DNA of 18,636 nucleotides, from NCBI GenBank assembly GCA_964459305.1, contig CAYWNA010000260.1:1-18636 (forward strand), given 5' to 3'. Both the position numbers and the translations under genes were made by a program. The notes under the pieces were generated by a model that worked only from the letters and a program-made list of their open reading frames with translations, searched no databases and was not told the origin of the DNA. Below, piece after piece: positions 1 to 7,660 of this stretch (the first letter of the stretch is position 1; each line of letters begins with the position of its first letter). This DNA comes from CAYWNA01 sp964459305. GTDB lineage: Bacteria; Planctomycetota; Planctomycetia; Pirellulales; Pirellulaceae.

Positions 1-1173
1 GGGATTCATCAGACGATACTCGTACCGGATCGTCCTCGACTGCGGCCCCCAAGTCTCGTACTTTCTGCCGTTGTCCACTGCTTTGTTCTCAGAAACCGAT
101 TCACCGTCGGCAGATGCGGAATCGATGATTTTCAGAATCGCCTCCCACACCTTTCGGCCATTGGAGGAATTGGCCATGATCACCGAGCCGGATTGTCGCT
201 CCATATTGAAACGCGAGTTGCATTGAAAACCACTTCCATTGCTGCCGCTGTGCTTCACCCATCCGCCGTTTTGTTCGGTGTCGACAACCCATCCCAGCGA
301 GCGGCGCGAACGCGGATTGTCCTGGTCGGGCTTGACCTGCAAGGTCGTCATCTTCTCGATCGTTTTCGTGTTCAGTGAATGCTCAGCCGACCGGTCGTGC
401 TTCATCATCTCGATCAGAAACCGAGCATAGTCCGTGGGCGTGGTGTACAACGAAAACGCGGCGTTTCCTTGTTGATAGAACCGCCGGCCCGTTTTGAAGT
501 TGCCATTCTTGTCATGTCCGCCGGCAAAGTTCGATTCCAGCGGATCTTGCCACTGGTAACTGCTGCGAGTCATGTTCAGAGGGGCCAGCAGCGACGCCTC
601 CATCCAGGCAGTCACGGCTTGTTTCGTCAACCGCTCGATGGCGGTCTGCAGGTACAGATAGCCCTCGCCCGAGTACGTGAAGCACGTGTCCGGTTCTTTC
701 TGTACCGGCAATGGCCCGCCGCTTCGCCAACCGCCCTCGCGCCAGTTCGGTAATCCCGTCCGGTGGAGCATGACCATCCGCCCGGTGATCTTCTTTGCCA
801 GGGGCTGGTCGGGCAGATAGGGCTCAGGAAGGTAGCTGTCCAAAGGACGGTCGAGGTCAAATTCACCCTTCTCCACCAGCTTCAGCACGGCGTAGGAGAA
901 AAGGGACTTGCTCATCGACGCGGCCTCGAAGACCGTGTCGTAATCCACCTTTACCGGTTTCCCCGCGACCCGTACGCCGAAGCACCCCTTCCACACGATG
1001 CGATTCTCACGGATCAGTACCATGGACAGACCAGGCACACGTTCCTCTTTCATCAGTCGAGGAACCTCCGCTTCGAGCCTGGCGGCCACTTGCTCCGTAT
1101 CCAGGGCAAAGAGCATGCCTGACGCAACGTGACACGTCAGAGCCAAAATCAGAAATCGAAGCGCGTTAGACAT
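1..1173 (-). CDS. Serine hydrolase, class C beta-lactamase family (COG1680), 3' end outside window
   Basis: An open frame of 391 codons reaches the left edge without a stop, so the C-terminus is missing. Residues 1-23 look like a Sec signal peptide. The penicillin-binding fold motifs are present in order: the SxxK nucleophile motif at residues 86-89 (SMSK), LHRTG around 136-140, a YSG motif at 167-169 in the place of YxN, and HSG at 308-310 in the place of KTG. This matches the beta-lactamase/D-aminopeptidase/esterase family, whose members act on peptides or esters at an active serine. The substrate cannot be predicted, and antibiotic hydrolysis should not be assumed. The ATG at 1173 has GGAG about 10 bases upstream. 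The frame stays open to another ATG at 1380 preceded by no clear ribosome site. The gene is divergent from the methyltransferase gene. Confidence 0.9.
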   Translation of the reverse strand, partial: MSNALRFLILALTCHVASGMLFALDTEQVAARLEAEVPRLMKEERVPGLSMVLIRENRIVWKGCFGVRVAGKPVKVDYDTVFEAASMSKSLFSYAVLKLVEKGEFDLDRPLDSYLPEPYLPDQPLAKKITGRMVMLHRTGLPNWREGGWRSGGPLPVQKEPDTCFTYSGEGYLYLQTAIERLTKQAVTAWMEASLLAPLNMTRSSYQWQDPLESNFAGGHDKNGNFKTGRRFYQQGNAAFSLYTTPTDYARFLIEMMKHDRSAEHSLNTKTIEKMTTLQVKPDQDNPRSRRSLGWVVDTEQNGGWVKHSGSNGSGFQCNSRFNMERQSGSVIMANSSNGRKVWEAILKIIDSASADGESVSENKAVDNGRKYETWGPQSRTIRYEYRLMNP

Positions 1174-1550
1174 GCAATACCATCTCCATTGGTCGAAGGT
1201 TGCAGGTTTCGAATCTCGTGCGTCTGCTTCAGCGAGGATATCCCAGCAAATCGAAGTAGTCGTGTGAAAATGGTCCCCGCGGCTCCAAACGCGCCAGACG
1301 GACGTGACACCGCCTGTCGCGATTCCGCTCGCGATCGAACGATGGAGAAACTGCCGGCGGTTGATGCCGTGTATTGCCATGGTGAGTTTTCCAGGTTGGA
1401 CAACGGTGGCTGTTGACTGCGAACGGCCACCTCCATAATATACGCTTCCCAGCGCCAATCTGCATGGGCGGTAATGTCAACGCGTGTTTTCCCGATAAAC
1501 TGCTGTAGTCCGATGCCTACCGTTTTGTATTCTTCTATGAGGAGCCTCCG
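1174..1550. other. Intergenic stretch with an in-frame Tat-leader-like sequence
   Basis: These 377 bases separate the divergent hydrolase and methyltransferase genes. On the minus strand, 1380 to 1174 is open and in frame with the hydrolase. It starts with a stretch that reads like a twin-arginine leader (NRRQFLHRS, then an Ala/Gly-rich segment). The next 40 residues (Trp, His, Thr and Asp rich) look non-coding, and then the hydrolase's own Sec leader begins. This could be an N-terminal extension or the debris of a Tat-exported protein gene. In the rest (1381-1550) I see no gene and no convincing promoter. The ribosome site of the methyltransferase gene (GAGGAG, about 1538-1544) lies at the end. 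Confidence 0.5.
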
Positions 1551-2246
1551 ATGTTGTTGACCATCAACCAAACACAACAGATGAAGACAGCCGTAGCCGT
1601 GGCAGTCATATTGGCCATTGGCACGACATTTTCCGGGTTTGCAGACGCTCAGCAACGAGGGCGTTTGCCTGGTGACGTCGAATTGGAGAAAGGGCCCTTG
1701 GGAGCGGATGACTTTGAGAAGAATGCACTCGTCGTCCTCTCAGACATCATGGAGAATCAGCGTTACCGCAACGTTCCCCAACACGATGGCCGACTACTAC
1801 GGATCATGGCCGAAACAACCGGGGCAAAGAACGTTGTCGAGTTGGGGACCTCCACCGGCTACTCGGGCATCTGGTTTGGCTTGGCGTTGAAGAAGACGAA
1901 TGGGAAGCTAACCACTTACGAGATCGATGCCGATCGTGCCGCAACTGCCCGGGAGAACTTTAAAAAGGCCGGGATGGAGGACCTGATCACGATCGTGGAA
2001 GGCGATGCTCACGAGGAAGTCGCGAAGCTGACGGGGGCGATCGATATCGTGTTCCTCGATGCCGACAAGGAAGGGTACATCGACTATCTGGATAAACTCC
2101 TTCCGCACCTACGGACCGGCGGCTTGGTCATTGCCCACAACATCAATCCGCGCATGGCCGACCCAGCTTACATGGAAGCGATCACCACCAATCCAAAGTT
2201 GGAGACAGTGGTTCGGGGTGGCATGTCTATCACGATGAAGAAGTAA
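1551..2246 (+). CDS. Exported class I SAM-dependent O-methyltransferase (caffeoyl-CoA OMT-like)
   Basis: The 231-residue protein has the Rossmann-fold layout of the small O-methyltransferase_3 family. The SAM-binding motif VVELGTSTGYSG spans residues 95-106, the acidic end of strand 2 is YEID (123-126), and FLDADKEGY (168-176) carries the usual first metal-binding Asp. The second metal position, normally Asp-Asn, reads AHN (195-197). Residues 13-33 are hydrophobic and end in ADA before QQ, a plausible Sec cleavage site, which is odd for an enzyme needing cytoplasmic SAM. The ATG at 1551 is chosen because GAGGAG lies six bases upstream. The ATG at 1581 has no ribosome site but would still keep the hydrophobic leader. 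It ends 6 bp from the convergent GH2 gene. The acceptor substrate is unknown. Confidence 0.87.
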   Translation: MLLTINQTQQMKTAVAVAVILAIGTTFSGFADAQQRGRLPGDVELEKGPLGADDFEKNALVVLSDIMENQRYRNVPQHDGRLLRIMAETTGAKNVVELGTSTGYSGIWFGLALKKTNGKLTTYEIDADRAATARENFKKAGMEDLITIVEGDAHEEVAKLTGAIDIVFLDADKEGYIDYLDKLLPHLRTGGLVIAHNINPRMADPAYMEAITTNPKLETVVRGGMSITMKK

Positions 2247-2252
2247 TCACAT

Positions 2253-5200
2253 TCAGAAACCAATCGCCGTAAGCTGCTCTGCGAGGTCGTCGGGCTTCGG
2301 AGCGAGCGGCGCTTCCGTCGTTCCCGCCGCGTAGCGGACCAGGTTGAGCATCAGTCGATCTGCCGCGGGATGGCGGCCGACGTTCTCCAGGATCCCCAGC
2401 GTATTGATGACGAACATCCCCTCGCCGAAGCGGTAGCCGCCCATCATCACGCCCGACGTGTACCCGCCGGGACACGGGTATCCGAGGGCGAACGCGGCGA
2501 CGACCACGTCGTCCGGCGTGCGCTGGCCGTCGAACAGTCCGTGAGTAACCACCGGGCCGTAGTAGTCCCAGTCGAGAATCCCCTTGCCTGCGAGCCCGTC
2601 GAAGACGGGGTGCGCTCGCGCCACACATTCCTTGTGGTAGAGCCAGTCGTGGAAGTTGTAGAAACGGCCTTTCTCCGCGAGAAAGAGTCCGCCCACGGGG
2701 TTGTCGCCACGGCGCAGGGATGCCGGGGCAAGAAAGACCGCGAAGCTGCCGCGCGCCACGCGTTCGGCGAGATCCCGCCAAGAGGTTGCGTCGGATGGTG
2801 CGCTCCCAAGCAGGATCACCTCGCGCTCCTGCGGAACGGGCGTGAGTGTCGAGCACTCGACTCCGCGGTCCCGTAGCCAACTCTGGACGCGCTGGTCGAT
2901 CCCTACCGCTCGAATCCGCTGTTCGACGCGCGGAAGCTGCGACGGATCGGAGACCTGGAATTCGAGGCGTCCTCCCGTCGGAGCTCCACCTCGCTCCATC
3001 GTCACGGCCAGCTCGTAGACACCCGGCGGCCCGTCGATCGTCGCGTCCTCGAGCAGGACGGGAACCGCGAACGGCGCGTCTCGACCCTCCTTCAGTTCAG
3101 GGAGGACCGCCTTCGTCCGCCGCTCCCATGCCACGCCGTCCGGTCCCATCACGCGAACCGCCACTGGATACTCGCCGGGCGGGAGCACGTCCTCATTCGC
3201 GAGCACAGCCTCGACGTGAATCGGCGTCCCCGCGTAACCGTGCATCGGTTCGACGAAGAGGCACCAGCGCACCGGCGCCCAGCCGTCCCCGAGCGTGTCA
3301 AAGGCGTCGGGCTTCCACTCACGCCAGAACCTCCAGACCCCTTCGCCGGTCATGCCGTGGTCGAGCATGCCGGTGAGGTTGTAGCCGCAGATCTGCGGGT
3401 TCGAGCGAACGAGGTCGAAGAACATCCGCCGCTGCCGACAGTGGAGGCGCTGACTGTCGGTGAGCATGTCCTCCGGGAACGCGTACACACCGTCCATGCC
3501 AAGGCGTTTCCAGTCGGCGACGAAGCTCTTTGCCATCGAGCGCATCAGCACGGCGTCCTCCGCGTCGAGGTTCGCGCCAGCCTGCTCCCAGCACCGGAGC
3601 TCACGAATGACGTGCATCACGCTTCCGATTCCGCCCTCCGAGAGGAACACCGGTTTCATATCGTGGCCGAGTGTCCGCACCAGCTTCTTCTCGGCGGCCG
3701 TGAGCGGCGCTCCGGTATAGACGTGGGCATCGCCCGCACCGATCGCGTAACCTCCGCTGCCCCATTGCATCGGTCGATCGTAGGCGGCGTTCTCGGCCCC
3801 CCAGACCCGCTCCCACTCGTGGCTGCCGGGGTTCGAGACCGAGCCGATCTCGAACCGGCCATCCCAGCGGCCGCTTTGAAGGAGGACGAGTCGCGTGTCG
3901 TCGAGATAGCGCACCAGCGCGAGGCTCTCGACGGCGTGGCGGAAGACCGGACCATCGGCGTCCTCGTTCTGCAGCCCCCAGATGACGACGCTCGGGTGGT
4001 TGCGATCGCGACGCACCATCTCCGCGGTCGAGGAATCGAATCGCTCTCCCATTTTCGGCGAGTCGGCCAGCAGCCAAGCCGCGTAGGACTCCTCGTAGAC
4101 CATCAAGCCGATCTCGTCGCAGAGGTCGAGCTGCCACGGATGAGCCATTCCGGCGATGAAGCGCACCATGTTGTACCCGCTTGCCTTGGCGTACAGGAGG
4201 TCGCGGCGGAGCAGGTCCGGCGCCTCGGCGGGCGGCAAGATCTGGCCGACCGGGCAGTGGTTTCCGGTGTGCGTCGAGCGCAGAAAGATCCGCTTGCCGT
4301 TCAACCGGAAGAACCCGCGCGTGACGCGGAAGTCACGAAAGCCGAACCGGACTGAGTGCTCGTGGACACCGCGTGCGGGATCCGCCCAAACCCGTGCGGT
4401 CGCTCGGTAGAGAAACGGATCGTCGAGTTCCCAGAGATGGGGCTCGTCCACCGACAGCGCGATCGCGAGCGTCGAACGGCCCGGCGGTATAGCTCGCTTC
4501 AGCCGACGACCGGTGACGAGCTCGTTCGCCCGCGCGGTCGTGATGGCGATATCGAGATTCACGGAGACAGGACCATCTCCGCTGTGGACTACGTCGGCGC
4601 TCAGCACGACTTGGCCAGTCTTTGGGTCGGGCCGCGCGTAGACATTCTCCACTCGCACCGCCGGAACGAGCAGGAGCTCCACTGTCTCGGTGATCCCGCC
4701 GGTGTTGAACGACCTGCCGTTCGCGTACGGAACGGCCTTATTCCGGTGAGGGGTCTCGGCGAGGACGATGCCGTCGATCCGCTCGTTCGTCGGATTGAGG
4801 ACGCGGACGGCAAGCAAGTTCGGTGCGTCCGTTCGAATCGCGTCTGTGACGTCGAGCACAAACGGCGTCTCCCCGCCCTCATGACCCCCGACCGGGACCC
4901 CGTTGAGCCAGACCTCGGCCAGGTAGTCGACCGCCGCGAATCGCAGCAGGGTGCGCCCACCCGGCAGGGGATTCACCGGTGCCGTGAACTCGCGCCAATA
5001 CCACGCGACGCCATGATAGGCGGGAAAGACCTCCTGGATGATGCCAGGCACGCGCGCCTTCTTCGCATCGGCGATCGGCTCGCGCGACCAGCCTTGCTCC
5101 CTCCCCTCGTTACGCGGGTCGGTCGCGAGACTCCAGGACTCGCTCGCCAGTGATATCGGTGGAGGCAGCGGAGCGTCTGTCGGTGCGGTGAGATCGAGAG

Positions 5201-6269
5201 TACTGGCCGGCTCCGGGCGCGGCGGTACACCGAACTGGAAGGAGCTCGCCCGCATGGGAAACTCGTGGCCGGCGAAGGGAACCGTCGACCGGCAGTGGAC
5301 CTGGTAGTACCCCGACGCCTCCGGTAGGACGACGTTCGTCGCGAACCTGTTCCCTCGCGTGATCACGGCCGGGGGAAGGTCGAGCGGGGGGCCTCCAAAA
5401 CGCTCGCGCGCCTTGAGCGTGACGTCGATCCGGTCGACGCCGGCGGGAACGAGCTCCTCGTCGACGTGCAGTAGAACACTGCGGCTCGATCCGAGCCCGG
5501 TGCGAGCGCTGACCTCCGCCTCCACCTGCACCGCACGCGCGAACAGCTCGACCTTCTCCTCAACCGGCACGTCGACATCGAAACGTGCGAGGGCTTTGCC
5601 CCAAACCCGCATCGTATCGATCGAGCCCCGAAAGCAGCGCGACGTTTCGTGAAAGCCGAGCCCGACTCGGAAATTCACCGTACTCACGGCGACGGGACCG
5701 CGCGCCCGCGACTTGCCGACCGGGATCCCGTTCACGTACAGCCGCAGCTCGTCCCGAGTCTTCACGACGGCCAGATGCTGCCAGCGATCTGCGACGAGCA
5801 CCACTTTCGGGAGATCGACGTAGACCGAGCCGTTGCCGTAGCCGAAGCCGAACTCGTTCACGTTAGTGTTGTTCTGCTGAATGACGTATCCCGTGATCCC
5901 GCCGCCGGCGTGATTCCCGAGTATGTCCGCGTAGCGGTTCTGTGTCGCGGCCGGCTTCACCCAGCACTCGAACGTGAACGTCTCACGGAGTTCCGGGAAG
6001 TTCGTGCCGGAGTCGACGAAGTCCCCGTCGCCGTCAAGCATGAGGCACCGCCCCCCCTTGCCCGACGCGAACTCGGGGTCGCCGTGGACGGTTCCGTGAT
6101 GACCGTTCGCGGAGGAGTCGCGAGAGTTACCTTCGAACGTGTATTCGAGAAGCAGACCCTCCCGATTCTGTGCCAGGAGAGGTCCGGGGGGATTGAGCGC
6201 GGCGAGAACGGCGAGCGACAGCCAGAGTGAGCATCGCCGACAGACAACTGACGCGCGAAAAGGTCCCAT
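2253..6269 (-). CDS. Large exported glycoside hydrolase family 2 protein with N-terminal LamG domain and C-terminal GATase-like domain
   Basis: This 1338-residue protein is about twice the length of a minimal GH2 enzyme. In order it shows a signal peptide (1-34, ending LLAQ), a LamG/concanavalin-like domain (about 40-225), a beta-rich linker domain (240-350), the GH2 sugar-binding jelly roll (375-535), an Ig-like domain (540-645) and a TIM barrel (650-960). A beta domain (1000-1110) and a C-terminal alpha/beta domain (1115-1325) resembling the class I amidotransferase-like fold follow. The acid/base Glu is E769 in VVIWGLQNE, and the nucleophile is probably E878 in FLSEGGIG. Both are intact, so activity as an exo-beta-galactosidase, glucuronidase or mannosidase type is likely, but the sugar cannot be told. 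The gene is much richer in G+C than its neighbours. It lies 38 bp downstream of the SGNH esterase gene, probably in one operon. Confidence 0.92.
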   Translation of the reverse strand: MGPFRASVVCRRCSLWLSLAVLAALNPPGPLLAQNREGLLLEYTFEGNSRDSSANGHHGTVHGDPEFASGKGGRCLMLDGDGDFVDSGTNFPELRETFTFECWVKPAATQNRYADILGNHAGGGITGYVIQQNNTNVNEFGFGYGNGSVYVDLPKVVLVADRWQHLAVVKTRDELRLYVNGIPVGKSRARGPVAVSTVNFRVGLGFHETSRCFRGSIDTMRVWGKALARFDVDVPVEEKVELFARAVQVEAEVSARTGLGSSRSVLLHVDEELVPAGVDRIDVTLKARERFGGPPLDLPPAVITRGNRFATNVVLPEASGYYQVHCRSTVPFAGHEFPMRASSFQFGVPPRPEPASTLDLTAPTDAPLPPPISLASESWSLATDPRNEGREQGWSREPIADAKKARVPGIIQEVFPAYHGVAWYWREFTAPVNPLPGGRTLLRFAAVDYLAEVWLNGVPVGGHEGGETPFVLDVTDAIRTDAPNLLAVRVLNPTNERIDGIVLAETPHRNKAVPYANGRSFNTGGITETVELLLVPAVRVENVYARPDPKTGQVVLSADVVHSGDGPVSVNLDIAITTARANELVTGRRLKRAIPPGRSTLAIALSVDEPHLWELDDPFLYRATARVWADPARGVHEHSVRFGFRDFRVTRGFFRLNGKRIFLRSTHTGNHCPVGQILPPAEAPDLLRRDLLYAKASGYNMVRFIAGMAHPWQLDLCDEIGLMVYEESYAAWLLADSPKMGERFDSSTAEMVRRDRNHPSVVIWGLQNEDADGPVFRHAVESLALVRYLDDTRLVLLQSGRWDGRFEIGSVSNPGSHEWERVWGAENAAYDRPMQWGSGGYAIGAGDAHVYTGAPLTAAEKKLVRTLGHDMKPVFLSEGGIGSVMHVIRELRCWEQAGANLDAEDAVLMRSMAKSFVADWKRLGMDGVYAFPEDMLTDSQRLHCRQRRMFFDLVRSNPQICGYNLTGMLDHGMTGEGVWRFWREWKPDAFDTLGDGWAPVRWCLFVEPMHGYAGTPIHVEAVLANEDVLPPGEYPVAVRVMGPDGVAWERRTKAVLPELKEGRDAPFAVPVLLEDATIDGPPGVYELAVTMERGGAPTGGRLEFQVSDPSQLPRVEQRIRAVGIDQRVQSWLRDRGVECSTLTPVPQEREVILLGSAPSDATSWRDLAERVARGSFAVFLAPASLRRGDNPVGGLFLAEKGRFYNFHDWLYHKECVARAHPVFDGLAGKGILDWDYYGPVVTHGLFDGQRTPDDVVVAAFALGYPCPGGYTSGVMMGGYRFGEGMFVINTLGILENVGRHPAADRLMLNLVRYAAGTTEAPLAPKPDDLAEQLTAIGF

Positions 6270-6273
6270 CGTG

Positions 6274-6282
6274 CTCCTCCTC
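6274..6282 (-). promoter_or_regulatory. Strong ribosome binding site that fixes the GH2 start
   Basis: GAGGAGGAG lies four bases upstream of the ATG at 6269. The longest reading frame begins at a TTG at 6284, but that codon and the next two are made of the ribosome site itself, so the TTG start is not credible. Confidence 0.85.
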
Positions 6283-6307
6283 AAGATTTCGTTTCGAATG
6301 TTGGCGT

Positions 6308-7057
6308 CTATTCTTCGCCCAGCAACTTGGCGAGAGTTGGTTCCATTGCCTCGGCCCAGATTTCGTAGCCTTTCTGATTCGGGTGTAGCAGGTCGGGCAT
6401 GATTGACTTTGGAAGCGTGCCATCCTCTTCCAGGAACTTGTCACTGATGTCCAAATAGAAGACGCGTTTGTCGTCAGCGAGCTTGCTGATGCGTTGGTTG
6501 ATCGCGTCGTTGATCAATCGAAGTTCGTCATTGGCCGACTTGCCGCGTGGAAAGATCGCCAACAACAACACCTTGGTTTCAGGTAGCTTTTCGCCGAGTT
6601 TATCCACGATTGCCTTGATGCCTGCAGCCGTCTCCTCGGGATTGTCCTTGCGGTGACCGGTGTTGTTTGTTCCGATCATGACGACAGCCGCCTTGGGTGT
6701 GATCCCGTCGAGCTCTCCATGGTCGACTCGCCACAAAACTTGTTCGGTACGATCGCCGGAGAAGCCGATGTTGAAAGCATTGCGCTTTGCATAGTACTTG
6801 TCCCAAACTTTCTTGCCGCCTCCCTCCCAAGCGTGTGTGATCGAGTCGCCGATCATCAGAAGATCAACGGTCTTCAACTCGCCAAGCTCTTTGAGCTTCT
6901 CTTCGTGACGCGGCATCCACCATTTGACAGCCCACTCCGCCGTTTGCACCTCCGGTTGCAGAGCTTTGATATGTGCCGCTGTGTCCTGAGCAACGCCCTC
7001 TGTAGGCAGACATACGAAAAGCAGAAGGGCGAGTGGGAGACGGCGTTTCAGGTTCAT
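6308..7057 (-). CDS. Exported SGNH/GDSL esterase, PAF-acetylhydrolase 1B-like
   Basis: The protein has 249 residues with a Sec signal peptide (1-24, ending GVAQ). All four SGNH blocks are visible: GDSITHAW with the nucleophile S72, the oxyanion Gly in GFSGDRTE (G101), Asn in IGTNNTG (N131), and DLLHP with D222 and H225. Together with the WWMPRHEEK segment before block I, this fits the PAF-AH beta/gamma-like branch. Bacterial members of that branch are often sugar or polysaccharide deacetylases. AAAGGAG six bases upstream supports the ATG at 7057. The GH2 gene follows after 38 bp on the same strand, so removal of acyl groups that block the GH2 enzyme is a reasonable inferred role. Length and motifs are normal, with no sign of damage. 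Confidence 0.92.
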   Translation of the reverse strand: MNLKRRLPLALLLFVCLPTEGVAQDTAAHIKALQPEVQTAEWAVKWWMPRHEEKLKELGELKTVDLLMIGDSITHAWEGGGKKVWDKYYAKRNAFNIGFSGDRTEQVLWRVDHGELDGITPKAAVVMIGTNNTGHRKDNPEETAAGIKAIVDKLGEKLPETKVLLLAIFPRGKSANDELRLINDAINQRISKLADDKRVFYLDISDKFLEEDGTLPKSIMPDLLHPNQKGYEIWAEAMEPTLAKLLGEE

Positions 7058-7660
7058 TTGATACTCCTTTGAAAACTAGTTGTTGTTGTTGGCCTCTACT
7101 TCGTCGCGGACGGCAGCAGCGAAGCGTCTTTGTAAGGCCTCAAGTGTGACGCAATACCTGTGGGTTTCCTAGATGGGCTTGCCGAGGTGTCCCCTCGCTC
7201 GTCAGCAAGGACGGCGAATCCTGATACGGCCATGTCGAGGATCGCAGCCAACCACAAGACATAGCGGCAGTGCCAGAGGGAAAACGCATTTTGGCGATTC
7301 CTTTCTGGTTGATTTGACGCCCATTTTGGCAAGCGGCGCCACCGGAAGCAACCTGCGCGCCCAGGGCGGATAGAACACCCGATTCGCTGGACCACTCGCT
7401 TCCGATATAATCGCGGGTGTCCGGGAATTCGGCACGTCAGGATACGCGGTTCTCGGGAGGGCGAGGCTCCTGCCGAGCCGCGCGCTGGCGCCAAGAATAC
7501 GGCTCAGCAGGAGCTTCGCCCTCCCAATTCCCAGACGCCCGAATATAATCGACAGCGCCTCACCGCCCGCACCGCCTCATGACTTGCGGATGTGCCCATG
7601 GGGTCGGATCGGTCATCTTTCAACAACAAATCGCTGGATTCAGCGCGAAAGTAACCCGGC
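7058..7660. other. 603-base intergenic region upstream of the SGNH-GH2 operon and rbgA
   Basis: This gap separates two divergent transcription units. It holds the palindromic element described at 7405-7551. It also contains a possible broken short exported ORF on the minus strand (about 7096-7292), which has a good ribosome site (AAAGGA) but a frame break right after the first codons. TATAAT occurs twice, at 7406 and 7544, but inside the 9-bp direct repeats that flank the element and without a good -35 box, so I do not call promoters. I see no RNA gene. Confidence 0.6.
7405..7551. repeat. Palindromic MITE-like element with 9-bp flanking direct repeats
   Basis: The sequence atataatcg occurs at 7405-7413 and again at 7543-7551. 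Directly inside the two copies lie inverted arms, 7414-7429 (CGGGTGTCCGGGAATT) and 7526-7541, matching at 14 of 16 positions. Further in is a longer inverted pair, 7455-7479 and 7501-7525, matching at 23 of 25 positions around a 21-base loop. Single-stranded DNA or RNA of this region would fold into a long hairpin. No transposase is encoded inside the 129-bp core, so this would be a non-autonomous element or a REP/BIME-type repeat. GGCTCCTGCCGAGCC-like palindromes of this sort are, as far as I recall, repeated in planctomycete genomes. Confidence 0.75.

Noticed and set aside
3216..4355. 379-codon plus-strand open frame inside the GH2 gene
   Set aside because: It is antisense to the catalytic core of a gene with intact GH2 motifs. 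High G+C favours long antisense frames, and it shows no domain or ribosome site.
4356..5153. 265-codon plus-strand open frame in the GH2 gene
   Set aside because: It is an antisense shadow of the GH2 sugar-binding and Ig-like domains.
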